Assembly: GCA_965214295.1 (NCBI GenBank)
Contig: OZ243944.1
Location: 310,001-374,000, forward strand
Reading direction: 5' to 3'
Source: JAJDUF01 sp965214295
GTDB lineage: Bacteria > Chloroflexota > UBA11872 > UBA12225 > JAJDUF01
DNA length: 64,000 nucleotides
Shown: positions 42,267 to 51,441 of the stretch, piece by piece
How the letters are laid out: every line of letters begins with the position of its first letter
How positions within the stretch are numbered: position 1 is the first letter of the stretch
The notes under the pieces: generated by a model
What the model saw: the letters and a program-made list of their open reading frames with translations, nothing else
Told to the model about the DNA's origin: nothing
Database searches by the model: none
Made by a program: the position numbers and the translations under genes

Positions 42267-43382
42267 TCAATCCGGCCACTCCGCTACGGCGAGGTCCGCG
42301 GTGAGTTTCACGTCGTCTCCTAAGCGCTCGATACGCAGCGCCGCTGGGTGGATTGCCTCACTGAGCCGCGATACCCCCACACCGCCAACCGGCCCCGGGG
42401 CGTCAGCGCCGCCGATCAGCAGGGGCGCTACGTAGACCGTCACACGATCCACCAGCCCGGCCGACAGGAAGGCGCCGTGGACCATGGCGCCGCCCTCGAC
42501 GAGCAGGCTCATCACCCCACAACTGCCTAGCTCGGTAGTCAGCACCGCCAGATTGAGGCGGCCGTCCGCGTCGCCGGGCAGCGTAGTGATGTCCGCTCCC
42601 TGCGCTCGCAGGGCGGCCACGCGGTCGGCGGGCGCGGCCGCAGTAATGCAGAGTGTGGTCCGTCCAGGAAGCGCCGGATCGAGCAGGCGCGCGTCCGGCG
42701 GCGTCCGCGCTTGACTATCGAGCACCAGGCGCCACGGATGGCGCGGTTCCCGGCCTAGCTCCTCTACCGACAGGCGCGTCGTGAGCAGCGGATTGTCCTG
42801 GAGTACCGTGTTGACGCCAACCAGAATGGCGTCCACCTCGTCGCGCAGGCAGTGTACGTCGGCGCGGGCCGTCCGACCGGTCAGATAGCGGGAAGCGCCC
42901 GTGCGCGTCGCGATCTTGCCGTCCAGACTCATCGCGTACTTGGCCACGATCCAGGGGCGCTGCGACGTTACAAAACGGGCGTAGTCGGCGTTAAGTGCCC
43001 GCGCACCCTCCTGCTCATCGCCAACCGCGACATGCATACCGACCCGCCGCAGCGTCTCCACTCCCTGACCGGATTCGCGTAGGTTGGGATCGAGTGTCGC
43101 GACATGCACCTTGGCAATCCCGGCCGCCCGAATCGCGTCCGTGCAGGGCGGTGTGCGCCCCCAGCGGTGGCATGGCTCCAACGTGACGTAGAGCACTGCG
43201 CCCCTTGCAGCCGCGCCCGCCGCCCGCAACGCCATCACCTCTGCGTGATCCTGGCCGACCGGCTGGGTCCAGCCGGTGCCAACGATCCGCTTACCGCGCA
43301 CCACGACGGCGCCGACGGCCGGATTAGGACTGGTCCGCCCCTTGGCGCGTCGGGCAAGCGCGAGCGCACGCTGCATAAACAC
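42267..43382 (-). CDS. ribD: Bifunctional riboflavin deaminase/reductase
   Basis: 371 residues. The N-terminal deaminase domain binds zinc through HAE and PCHRWGRTPPC. The C-terminal reductase domain starts at RPWIVAKYAMSLDGKIATRTG and includes VEGGAMVHGAFLSAGLVD. It performs the second and third steps of the pyrimidine branch. The start is GTG 43382 or ATG 43376; neither has a good ribosome-binding site. I looked for an FMN riboswitch in the 300 bases upstream and saw none. Confidence 0.93.
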   Translation of the reverse strand: MFMQRALALARRAKGRTSPNPAVGAVVVRGKRIVGTGWTQPVGQDHAEVMALRAAGAAARGAVLYVTLEPCHRWGRTPPCTDAIRAAGIAKVHVATLDPNLRESGQGVETLRRVGMHVAVGDEQEGARALNADYARFVTSQRPWIVAKYAMSLDGKIATRTGASRYLTGRTARADVHCLRDEVDAILVGVNTVLQDNPLLTTRLSVEELGREPRHPWRLVLDSQARTPPDARLLDPALPGRTTLCITAAAPADRVAALRAQGADITTLPGDADGRLNLAVLTTELGSCGVMSLLVEGGAMVHGAFLSAGLVDRVTVYVAPLLIGGADAPGPVGGVGVSRLSEAIHPAALRIERLGDDVKLTADLAVAEWPD

Positions 43383-43493
43383 CGTTCGTATGCCCCGCAG
43401 TTGCCTCCGCGAAGTGTATCGGCAGACTCACACGGCAGTCAACGCCGACAAAAGCTGCCAACGAAAGAAAGAAGCCTAGCTTCCGGGATCGCA

Positions 43494-43602
43494 AGGCCTT
43501 TCCATATGTCACCCTGAGCGGAGCGCAGGGTCTCTCTCCCGTGGCCAAGATTCTGCGCTCCGCTTAGAATGACCGGTTTGGCGACGACTTTGGAAAGGCC
43601 CT
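43494..43602. mobile_element. MITE-like element, GGGCCTTTCC family, copy C
   Basis: Ends AGGCCTTTCC (43494) and GGAAAGGCCCT (43592-43602) with an interior carrying GAGCGGAGCGCAG and its near-inverse CTGCGCTCCGCTTAG. A 9-base perfect direct repeat CCGGGATCG flanks it (43483-43491 and 43604-43612). It lies in the gap between divergent ribD and the next gene. Confidence 0.7.
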
Positions 43603-43642
43603 CCCGGGATCGTTCATTCGGTTCAGCGCCCCTAGAGCTACA

Positions 43643-43651
43643 TGGTATGAT
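43643..43651 (+). promoter_or_regulatory. Extended -10 promoter candidate
   Basis: TGGTATGAT, an extended -10 motif (TGn plus TATGAT), 41 bases upstream of the 43692 gene. No good -35. Low-confidence call. Confidence 0.35.
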
Positions 43652-43691
43652 GATGACCCGCTAGCGTCGGGGCAGATAAGCAGGAGGAGTC

Positions 43692-44198
43692 ATGCTGCAG
43701 GACGTTCTATCGTTGAAGCCGCCGCACGAGATCATTGACGAGGCGGCCCGCTTCTTCACGCAACGACGGATCAAGGTCATCGCCCGGTCCAGAAACTCGC
43801 TCCGCTTTGCCCTCTCCGCCGCCCACGCGGCCGAAGCCGGACAGGTGAAGGCCGTCCGCGAAGCGACGGGTCAGACTCGTGTGTCGGTAGAAACCGGCGG
43901 TCTGAGCGTCTGGCACATTGCAGAGTCGTACATCCGCGATCTCCGCAAGCAGTCGCGCAGCGGAGCACGGTCACGGCGGCGCCGCCGCGCCGCCGGCACG
44001 ACGCGCCTCACGGGTGCCTCACTCGACTCGCTCGGCAGTGCCCTCGGCATGGAACCACCTCGACCGCAGCGGCCCGCCACCCGCCGTCCCGCACCCACGC
44101 CGTCCCCGGCTGCGCCGCCGGAGCCGGACCCTGCCGTGGCACTCGGCGACCTCGTTGCACCGCCGCCCCTAGCCGCGGCCGACGAGAGCGACGAGTGA
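43692..44198 (+). CDS. Basic/proline-rich protein of unknown function
   Basis: 168 residues. The first 90 look folded: IDEAARFFTQRRIKVIARSRNSLRFAL, then QVKAVREATGQTRVSVETGGLSVWHIAESYIRDLRKQ. Residues about 92-110 are Arg-rich (SRRRRRAAG), and the last 60 are Pro/Ala-rich and probably disordered, ending acidic. There is no signal peptide or membrane helix. AGGAGGAG before the ATG supports expression. I do not recognise the family. Nucleic-acid binding is suggested only by the Arg cluster. Confidence 0.6.
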   Translation: MLQDVLSLKPPHEIIDEAARFFTQRRIKVIARSRNSLRFALSAAHAAEAGQVKAVREATGQTRVSVETGGLSVWHIAESYIRDLRKQSRSGARSRRRRRAAGTTRLTGASLDSLGSALGMEPPRPQRPATRRPAPTPSPAAPPEPDPAVALGDLVAPPPLAAADESDE

Positions 44199-44350
44199 CG
44201 AGGCCTGCGGCCTCACTCCCCGGCTGCCTCGGCCCGTCGTTCCCTCGCACGAGCAAATCCACGTCCTCCTGCAAAGCGGGGGGGGGCCATAGGGGGCGGA
44301 ATCCGACGTCAGCAATGATGGGCAAGACGACGGGAGCTGAGGCCGAAGGA

Positions 44351-45388
44351 TCAGCCGCCGCCGCTCTCGGTTTGCCCATCCTGCCCCACGAGCGGCACGG
44401 CACGCACCTCGACTTTGGCCAGGCCGGTCTTGATCTGCAGATCAATCCGGTTGTCGGGCGATGCATCATAGCTCGGCGACTGGTAGACCTCGGACGAGGC
44501 GACTTGCGGGAAGGCTTGCGTGTCAACTTCGATCTGCGCCAGCCCACCGCGAGTATGGATGCGAGCCGGTGTGTCCGCCGGAATATCAATGGTAATGTTG
44601 GCCGCTCCAGCTTCAACCGTCGCCGACGTGTACCCGTGAGTCGGGAGCCGGAGGTACAGTTCCGCCGCACCTAGCTCTACTTGCAGCTCCGGAACCCGGA
44701 GCTGGGTCAGATCAAGCTCTACCTGGCTGGCTCCGGCCTGCACTTCTATCTCCATCGGAATCTCGGGACTGAGCTGCAAGTCCCAGCGCTCGGCATTGTC
44801 ATCACTGCCGAATCCGAACGTGCCCGAACCGCTGATCACCTCGATCTCGGCCAGTTTTCCCCCCGCTTCTCGCGCAATCCTCGCCTCCCACGCCGGGGCC
44901 TCGCGGCCGCTACCGGCAGTGAGGTCGCCGGCAATGAGCAAGGAGCTGTCCGTGGGCAGGCTCGATAGACGCAGCTTACCCGCCCCCAAACGCAGCTCGA
45001 CCTCCGCGCGCTCCACATCTGCGAGCAGCTCCTCGATGCGCGGGAGTCGGCTGCCAACCTCGCTGGAGGAGTGATCGCTGGTGATATTCACGGTCCAGTC
45101 CGCCGGAAACCGGCCTGGATCGCTGGCAAACAGCACGATAGCGGCGCTGACACCGATGCTGACGACTAGCATGACGAGTACTGCTGCACGCGGAGACCGC
45201 TGCCCGATCAACAGCTCAATGCCGACCAGCACCGGAATGAGCGGCCACAGGCGTCCCACTATGTCCCAGATCGAAACCTCGATCAGCCCCGCGTTCCGCA
45301 GTAAGAGCAGCGCCCCCAGCCCAATCAGGATCAGGGGCAAGAAAATCGAGCCGAGGCGTCGGCCACCGCTGTCCAGGAGGTTACTCAT
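44351..45388 (-). CDS. LiaF-like membrane protein with toast-rack domain
   Basis: 345 residues. The N-terminal third has three or four transmembrane helices (about residues 13-32, 44-62 and 66-88) of the LiaI/LiaF type (GSIFLPLILIGLGALLLLRNAGL). The rest is a beta-solenoid-like domain with repeated VELRLGAGKLRL / VEVQAGASQVELDL / VELGAAELYLRLP / VEAGAANITIDIP strands, the bactofilin-like toast-rack fold of DUF2154/adhesin proteins. LiaF-type proteins modulate cell-envelope stress signalling. It is directly downstream of the PspC gene on the same strand. Confidence 0.82.
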   Translation of the reverse strand: MSNLLDSGGRRLGSIFLPLILIGLGALLLLRNAGLIEVSIWDIVGRLWPLIPVLVGIELLIGQRSPRAAVLVMLVVSIGVSAAIVLFASDPGRFPADWTVNITSDHSSSEVGSRLPRIEELLADVERAEVELRLGAGKLRLSSLPTDSSLLIAGDLTAGSGREAPAWEARIAREAGGKLAEIEVISGSGTFGFGSDDNAERWDLQLSPEIPMEIEVQAGASQVELDLTQLRVPELQVELGAAELYLRLPTHGYTSATVEAGAANITIDIPADTPARIHTRGGLAQIEVDTQAFPQVASSEVYQSPSYDASPDNRIDLQIKTGLAKVEVRAVPLVGQDGQTESGGG

Positions 45389-45396
45389 AGTAGCTC

Positions 45397-45873
45397 CTAT
45401 TTGAAGAGATCCTTACCCCGGTCGGTGCGACGCACCAGCAGGAACACGCCGCCAAGTACGAGGAGGACCGGCCACAAGTGCCAGAGGCTCCCCCAGTCGA
45501 AGATATTGAAGTTCGCCAGGAGGAAGACCACGCCAACGGCGAGTAGGATGTAGCCCGCGGCCCGCTGCCGCCGCCGTACCGCCTGTTGCTCGTCGGACCA
45601 CGTCGGCGGGATTTCCGCTGCCGAGCGCGGCAGATCACCACTGCCCTCATCGCTCAAGCCGCGCGGCTCCTCGGGTACAACGATGGCGAGAACGATATAG
45701 GCCAGCAGTCCGCCGCCACCGCTGGCTAACGTCGCCACGACGAAGAGCAGCCGCACCAACACCGGGTCAATATGGAAATATTCCGCCAGTCCACCTGCTA
45801 CGCCAGCGAGCATCCGCTCGCGGCGACTCCGAAACAACCGCCGGTTTCCCCAAGATGGATCACCGCTAGCCAT
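45397..45873 (-). CDS. PspC domain protein with LiaF-type transmembrane tail
   Basis: 158 residues. The N-terminal PspC domain is RRLFRSRRERMLAGVAGGLAEYFHIDPVLVRLLFVVATLAS with GGGLLAYIVLAIVVPEEP. The C-terminal part has two more helices (AAGYILLAVGVVFLLANFNIF and WPVLLVLGGVFLLV), as in LiaF TM regions. It is an envelope-stress protein at the inner membrane. The gap to the LiaF-like gene is only 8 bases, so they are one operon. Confidence 0.85.
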   Translation of the reverse strand: MASGDPSWGNRRLFRSRRERMLAGVAGGLAEYFHIDPVLVRLLFVVATLASGGGGLLAYIVLAIVVPEEPRGLSDEGSGDLPRSAAEIPPTWSDEQQAVRRRQRAAGYILLAVGVVFLLANFNIFDWGSLWHLWPVLLVLGGVFLLVRRTDRGKDLFK

Positions 45874-46054
45874 GTTCCCTACCTCCTGAGCGTGCTGTCC
45901 GCTGCGAACACGGCGCAGCAGCCCTGCACACTTCCGTTCTTACATTAGCTTTGACTACCGAGCCGGTCACGATGTTTCGCGCCGCTCCCATTTCGTCACC
46001 CGACGCCTCCTTTCGTCACTGCGGCCCTGTCCCTCATTCCCGCCCGCGTTCGCC

Positions 46055-46074
46055 ATTCCCGCGAACGCGGGAAT
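46055..46074. repeat. REP-like palindrome
   Basis: ATTCCCGCGAACGCGGGAAT, an 8-base perfect stem with a four-base loop, followed by a degenerate inverse unit near 46100. It lies in the 376-base gap between the PspC gene and tRNA-Thr. Confidence 0.7.
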
Positions 46075-46148
46075 CTGGACCACCTACCCACGAGATTCCC
46101 GCTTGCGACCCAGTAACCGGGAAATGTCAGCCTAGCGCACCCGGCAAG

Positions 46149-46178
46149 TTGACGCTGGTTCCGGGTCATTGATAGAAT
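46149..46178 (+). promoter_or_regulatory. Sigma-70-type promoter of the tRNA-Thr/tuf operon
   Basis: TTGACG (46149-46154) and TAGAAT (46173-46178) with an 18-base spacer, 72 bases upstream of tRNA-Thr. Orientation and position suit co-transcription of the tRNA with tuf. Confidence 0.6.
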
Positions 46179-46249
46179 AACCGACAGTTGTGCCTTAGCC
46201 CGGTATGGCTCCGAAAGCTGGGCTTCGGGTATTCTTTGCGGCTCATTTT

Positions 46250-46324
46250 GCCCGCATAGCTCAGTAGAGGTAGAGCGCATTCTTGGTAAGAATGAGGTCC
46301 CGGGTTCGACTCCCGGTGTGGGCT
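46250..46324 (+). tRNA. tRNA-Thr (anticodon GGT)
   Basis: A complete cloverleaf: acceptor GCCCGCA/TGTGGGC (one G-T pair), D stem GCTC/GAGC, anticodon stem CATTC/GAATG with loop TTGGTAA, anticodon GGT (reads ACC, ACT), T arm CCGGG-TTCGACT-CCCGG, discriminator T. CCA is not encoded. tRNA-Thr directly upstream of tuf is a conserved arrangement in many bacteria. Confidence 0.95.
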
Positions 46325-46550
46325 CCTTCGCGCTGTGCGAGGCTCAAGGGTGTGGCATCCTCGTGGTCCCTCTCAACCGACCCACTCCTGGATCGGTTGC
46401 CACCGCTGGTGTACCTGCCGTCCGGAGGGAGCAGGTTGCGGCACCGCCAATGTCTGCCCTGGCCATTGGTCCGTGCGAGCGCGGGTACCTAGAGAAACTA
46501 CGAGAAACTACCGCAGTAGGACACGAAGTACGTAGGGAGCAGGAGCGATC

Positions 46551-47753
<1,203 letters not shown>

Positions 47754-47796
47754 GGCCCGCCCCACCACCGTAGCGTGACATTGAGAGGAAGAGCGC

Positions 47797-47961
47797 ATGG
47801 CCAGAAAAGGAGACCGCGTAGTTGTCACGCTCGCGTGCGAGCAATGCCGGGAGCGCAACTACACCACTACGAAGAATCGCCGCAACGACACCGGCCGGCT
47901 AACCCTGAACAAGTATTGCCGTCGCTGCCGTGCCCACCAGTTGCACCGCGAGACGCGATAA
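47797..47961 (+). CDS. rpmG: 50S ribosomal protein L33
   Basis: 54 residues: a zinc-ribbon-type L33 with CEQCRERNY and CRRCRAHQ Cys pairs and the TGRLTLNKYC core. ATG 47797 follows GAGAGGAAGAG. It lies between tuf and secE, the classic place for rpmG. Confidence 0.95.
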   Translation: MARKGDRVVVTLACEQCRERNYTTTKNRRNDTGRLTLNKYCRRCRAHQLHRETR

Positions 47962-48012
47962 GTAAGTCCTGCGATGCTGCCGAGTGTACCGGTTTCGAGG
48001 TTAGGAGCATAG

Positions 48013-48372
48013 ATGGCGGTCAGACGCCGTAGAGCCGCCGTACAGCAGGAGCAGGAGCGTACCGATTCGAAGGCGGGACGCGCCGCTCGCCGGCGCATGG
48101 CCAAGACGAAGCGCACACGCACCGACAGCACGCGCCGCTCCCGGCCGTCGCCATCGCTGCGCGGCTTGGCGACCTCGCCGCGAGCGCGACCGAGGCTTGG
48201 CATAGTGCGCGACGCAGTGGCAGAGTTACGGCGGGTCACGTGGCCTACACCGCTGCAGGCCCGCAACCTCACGCTCATGGTGGTGGCCGTGTCCGCGGTC
48301 ATGGGCTTCCTGCTCGGCGGCATGGATTGGCTCTTTAGTCGCGCAGCGGCGCTCATCATTGGCCCGGCGTAG
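48013..48372 (+). CDS. secE: Preprotein translocase subunit SecE
   Basis: 119 residues. The C-terminal 60 residues are the conserved SecE core: amphipathic helix RLGIVRDAVAELRRVTWPTPLQARN, then one transmembrane helix (about 87-108). The first 60 residues are an unusually long, highly basic and probably disordered tail, where minimal bacterial SecE has almost nothing. SecE clamps SecY in the protein-export channel. The gap to nusG is 17 bases. Confidence 0.9.
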   Translation: MAVRRRRAAVQQEQERTDSKAGRAARRRMAKTKRTRTDSTRRSRPSPSLRGLATSPRARPRLGIVRDAVAELRRVTWPTPLQARNLTLMVVAVSAVMGFLLGGMDWLFSRAAALIIGPA

Positions 48373-48389
48373 GACAACGAGGTACGACA

Positions 48390-48965
48390 ATGGTCACCCC
48401 GGAAGTGGCTAAAGAGAGCACTACCGAGACGCAGCCTGATGACGGTCGGGAGTGGTACGTGCTCTACACCTACTCCGGCTACGAGAACAAGGTGAAGGCA
48501 AACCTGGAGCACCGCATCACCTCGATGGCGATGGAGGAAAAGGTATTCGAGGTCGTCGTGCCGACGGAGGAGCAGATCGAGATTCGCCAAGGCCAGCGCC
48601 GCACCGTGCAGCGCAAGCTCCTGCCCGGCTACGTCCTCGTGCATATGATCCTGGCGAACGACTCCTGGCACGTCGTGCGCCACACCCCCGGCGTCACGAG
48701 CTTCGTAGGCGCCGGGAGCACGCCCACGCCACTTCCCCAGGAGGAGGTGGACTCGATCCTCAAGCCGATGCAGGAGGCTACGCCGCAGCTGCGGATCACT
48801 TTCCAGACCGGCGAGCGGGTCAAGATCATAGACGGACCCTTCACCGAGTTCCTCGGCATTGTGGACCAGGTGAGCCAGGACCGGGGTAAGCTGCGGGTGC
48901 TCGTCTCGATGTTCGGCCGCGAGACACCGGTGGAGCTTGACTTCCTCCAGGTGGAAAAGAGCTAG
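48390..48965 (+). CDS. nusG: Transcription antitermination protein NusG
   Basis: 191 residues. NGN domain: EWYVLYTYSGYENKVKANLEHRI, VPTEEQIEIRQGQRRTVQRKLLPGYVLVHM and VRHTPGVTSFVG. KOW domain: FQTGERVKIIDGPFTEFLGIVDQVSQDRGKLRVLVSMFGRETPVELDF. It binds RNA polymerase and couples it to Rho and ribosomes. The downstream gap before rplK holds an inserted inverted-repeat element. Confidence 0.97.
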   Translation: MVTPEVAKESTTETQPDDGREWYVLYTYSGYENKVKANLEHRITSMAMEEKVFEVVVPTEEQIEIRQGQRRTVQRKLLPGYVLVHMILANDSWHVVRHTPGVTSFVGAGSTPTPLPQEEVDSILKPMQEATPQLRITFQTGERVKIIDGPFTEFLGIVDQVSQDRGKLRVLVSMFGRETPVELDFLQVEKS

Positions 48966-48968
48966 GTA

Positions 48969-49147
48969 CTAGGGCGTGTTTGCAAAGTGCCAGTCGGGAA
49001 GGGGCAGAGCGGTCAGGTGGCGAGGCGTGGCCCCCCACGTGGGACTGGATTGCGGCCTACGCCGCAATGACGAGGCCTACGCCGGAGTGGCGGGTGGGCG
49101 CCATGAATGACGCCCCTACCAAAAGCTGGTTTGCAAACACGCCCTAG
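48969..49147. mobile_element. MITE-like element between nusG and rplK
   Basis: A 179-base block bounded by 18-base perfect inverted repeats that begin CTAGGGCGTGTTTGCAAA (48969-48986) and end with the complement (49130-49147). Reading CTAG as a duplicated target, the real ends are GGCGTGTTTGCAAA; such CTAR targets are typical of IS5-family transposition. Inside are an ATTGCGGCCTACGCCGCAAT dyad (49049) and a GGGCGCC/GACGCCC palindrome. No gene. It splits a highly conserved ribosomal operon. Confidence 0.75.
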
Positions 49148-49247
49148 GGAACCGATTGGCCGGTCAATACGAGGTCCACTCGCCAACCGTCCGCCATAGT
49201 GATGCAGCACAGCCGGCGCAGCAAGCCAAGTCGAGGGATGGAACGCA

Positions 49248-49673
49248 ATGGCACGCAAAGTGAAGGCCGTCGTCAAGCTACAGATCGAAGCGGGAGAGGC
49301 GCGGCCGACCCCGGCGGTCGGGTCCGCGCTAGGCCAGTACGGCATCAACATGATGGCCTTCTTCAAGGAATACAACGAGCGCACGTCGGATCAGGTCGGG
49401 ATGATCGTTCCGGCAGAGATCACGATCTACGAAGATCGCTCCTTCAGCTTTGTGACGAAGGCGCCGCCGACGGCCGGACTGATCCGCAAGGAACTGGCCA
49501 TCGAGAAGGGGGCGCAGGCGCCCGGTCGAGAGACAATCGCCACCATCACCCAAGCACAGCTGGAAGCCGTCGCCAAGATCAAGCTGCCCGACCTGAACAC
49601 GACGGACATCGAGGCCGCCAAGCGCATCGTTGCCGGAACGGCCCGCAGCATGGGCATCGAGGTGGCGAGCTAA
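49248..49673 (+). CDS. rplK: 50S ribosomal protein L11
   Basis: 141 residues, full-length L11: VKLQIEAGEARPTPAVGSALGQYGINMMAFFKEYN and the C-terminal rRNA-binding domain KIKLPDLNTTDIEAAKRIVAGTARSMGIEV. It forms the GTPase-associated stalk base with 23S rRNA. GAGGGATGGA precedes the ATG. The gene is followed by rplA (61-base gap). Confidence 0.97.
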   Translation: MARKVKAVVKLQIEAGEARPTPAVGSALGQYGINMMAFFKEYNERTSDQVGMIVPAEITIYEDRSFSFVTKAPPTAGLIRKELAIEKGAQAPGRETIATITQAQLEAVAKIKLPDLNTTDIEAAKRIVAGTARSMGIEVAS

Positions 49674-49734
49674 GAGACTACGACCCCGTAACGAGCCGCA
49701 GTGCCGGCCGCAGCATCCTGGTAGGGAGTGAGCA

Positions 49735-50448
49735 ATGCCCAAGAACGGTAAGAAATACGAGCAAGTAGCAAAGCTGGTTGACAGCAGCAAGTTCTACTCT
49801 CTCGAAGAAGCAGTCGGACTCGTCAAGCAAGTGTCGTTCAGCAAGTTCGACGGGACGGTAGAAGCCCATATCCGCCTGGGCATTGACCCGCGCCAAGCCG
49901 ACCAGCAGGTGCGGAGCACCGTCACCCTGCCGGCCGGCACCGGCCGCTCGGTGCGCGTCCTCGCGTTTGCCCAAGGCGAGAAGGTAGCCGAGGCTGAGGC
50001 CGCCGGCGCCGATTATGTCGGCGGCGCCGAGTACGCCAAGCGGATTCAAGACGGTTGGCTGGACTTCGACGCCGTAATCGCGACCCCGGACATGATGGGG
50101 CAGGTCGGACGCCTGGGCCGCATTCTCGGTCCGCGCGGCCTGATGCCCAGTCCCCGCACCGGCACGGTCACGTTCGACCTCGGGCCGGCCATCCGCGAAA
50201 TTAAGGCCGGGCGGGTCGAGTTCCGGGCCGACCGTACCGGATTGTTGCACGTACCCGTCGGCAAGGTATCCTTTAGTGCAGACGACCTCCTGACCAACCT
50301 GACCGCCCTGATGTCCAATGTGAACGTTGCACGTCCATCGGGTGCCAAAGGTCAGTTTGTCCGCTCGATCACGCTCGCTCCGACGATGGGCCCGGGCGTG
50401 CATGTGGATGTCGGAGCGGCCATGGCGCTGGCGACAACTGCCGAGTAG
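49735..50448 (+). CDS. rplA: 50S ribosomal protein L1
   Basis: 237 residues of L1: EAVGLVKQVSFSKFDGTVEAHIRLGIDPRQADQQVRSTVTLP and GRLGRILGPRGLMPSPRTGTVT. It forms the L1 stalk and in many bacteria represses the L11-L1 operon by binding its mRNA. I did not find a clear L1 target mimic near rplK. Confidence 0.97.
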   Translation: MPKNGKKYEQVAKLVDSSKFYSLEEAVGLVKQVSFSKFDGTVEAHIRLGIDPRQADQQVRSTVTLPAGTGRSVRVLAFAQGEKVAEAEAAGADYVGGAEYAKRIQDGWLDFDAVIATPDMMGQVGRLGRILGPRGLMPSPRTGTVTFDLGPAIREIKAGRVEFRADRTGLLHVPVGKVSFSADDLLTNLTALMSNVNVARPSGAKGQFVRSITLAPTMGPGVHVDVGAAMALATTAE

Positions 50449-50454
50449 CACGGC

Positions 50455-50705
50455 AAAATGGGCCAGCCTGGAGAAGAAAGCGAGCGCCAAGACAGCGAAA
50501 GACCGTGGCGAGACCGCCGCAAGTGCAGCGGTCTTGCCAGCGCCTGAGACAGCCGGTGTGCTCCGCGCACCAATCTCCCCGGCAGCGTGCCAGGGGGCCG
50601 GCCGAGGCCTCACAGCAAGCAACACCAACCCGCGTACAGCGCGTGGGTGCATGCACTGAGGCCCCTCCGTCGGCAATGCCGGCGGAGGTGTTTTGTGTTC
50701 TTGGG
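50455..50705 (+). ncRNA. Putative L10 leader (ribosomal autoregulatory leader) upstream of rplJ
   Basis: A 250-base non-coding stretch between rplA and rplJ where many bacteria carry the L10(L12)4-binding leader. It ends in a strong intrinsic terminator (see 50664-50702), which suggests attenuation control. Motifs such as GAGACAGCCGGTG (50545-50560) resemble the conserved part of that leader, but I did not fold the whole element. Confidence 0.5.
50664..50702 (+). terminator. Intrinsic terminator in the rplJ leader
   Basis: An 11-bp stem (CCTCCGTCGGC, loop AAT, GCCGGCGGAGG; one G-T pair) at 50664-50688 followed by TGTTTTGTGTTCTT. It lies 40 bases upstream of rplJ, so readthrough must be regulated or partial. 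Confidence 0.75.
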
Positions 50706-50742
50706 GGCAGTGTGCAGCGAGTAACGAGTATGGAGACAGCGT

Positions 50743-51309
50743 ATGGTAACTGAGGCAAAACGGGCAAACGTAGCGTTCCTGGCCGATCTCATCCGGCCGG
50801 CGCAGTGCATGATCGTCACCGACTATCGCGGCCTGAACACACCGGAGATGAACGCGCTGCGTAACGACCTGCAGCGCACCGCGGCCACCTACCGGGTCAT
50901 CAAGAACCGATTGATGAAGATCGCCGCCGAGCAGACGGGGGCCGGCGGGCTGGCACCGTTCTTGCAGGGGCCGAGCGCCGTTGTCTTCTGCCAAGACGAG
51001 TTCGGCGCAGCCGTGCGGGTGCTGCGAGACTTCATACGCGCGAATCAGAACCTCGGCGTCCGCGGCGGGCTGCTCGGCGGCCAGTCGCTGAACACCGACG
51101 AGGTGATGGCGCTCGCCACCATGCCGGGACGCGAGCAGCTCCAAGCCGAGCTTGTCGGCGCCATCACCGGTCCGGCTATGCAGCTTGCCGGGCTGCTCGG
51201 TCCGCAAGGGCCGGCGGGTGAGGTTCTCCGCATCTTGGATGGCGCAGCCGGTGGGCTGGTACGGGTATTCGAGGCACGCGCCGAGCAGCTGGGAGGTGCA
51301 GAAGCATAG
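50743..51309 (+). CDS. rplJ: 50S ribosomal protein L10
   Basis: 188 residues. N-terminal rRNA-binding part: FLADLIRPAQCMIVTDYRGLNTPEMNALRNDLQRTAATYRVIKNRLMKIA. C-terminal helix for L7/L12 dimers. It forms the stalk base, and the L10-L12 complex is the expected ligand of the leader upstream. Confidence 0.96.
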   Translation: MVTEAKRANVAFLADLIRPAQCMIVTDYRGLNTPEMNALRNDLQRTAATYRVIKNRLMKIAAEQTGAGGLAPFLQGPSAVVFCQDEFGAAVRVLRDFIRANQNLGVRGGLLGGQSLNTDEVMALATMPGREQLQAELVGAITGPAMQLAGLLGPQGPAGEVLRILDGAAGGLVRVFEARAEQLGGAEA

Positions 51310-51441
51310 TGCAACGGCCCCCAGCTCGGCTCCGCCCTCACGGCAACGTCGGGGGCGCCCGACAAGACGGGAGGCGCAAGAGCGATTTGTGCAGTTCAGT
51401 CGTGCAGCAAAACGAAGCTACCATGAAAGGGGAAACACAAC

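Noticed and set aside
43383..43680. FMN riboswitch upstream of ribD
   Set aside because: I looked for the conserved RFN stems and loops and did not see them. The gap holds a MITE-like element.
46191..46249. A second tRNA before tRNA-Thr
   Set aside because: AGCCC/GGGCT can pair, but there is no D, anticodon or T arm.
50327..50659. 110-residue frame across the rplA end and rplJ leader
   Set aside because: Starts inside rplA in another frame and runs through the leader. No ribosome-binding site and no domain.
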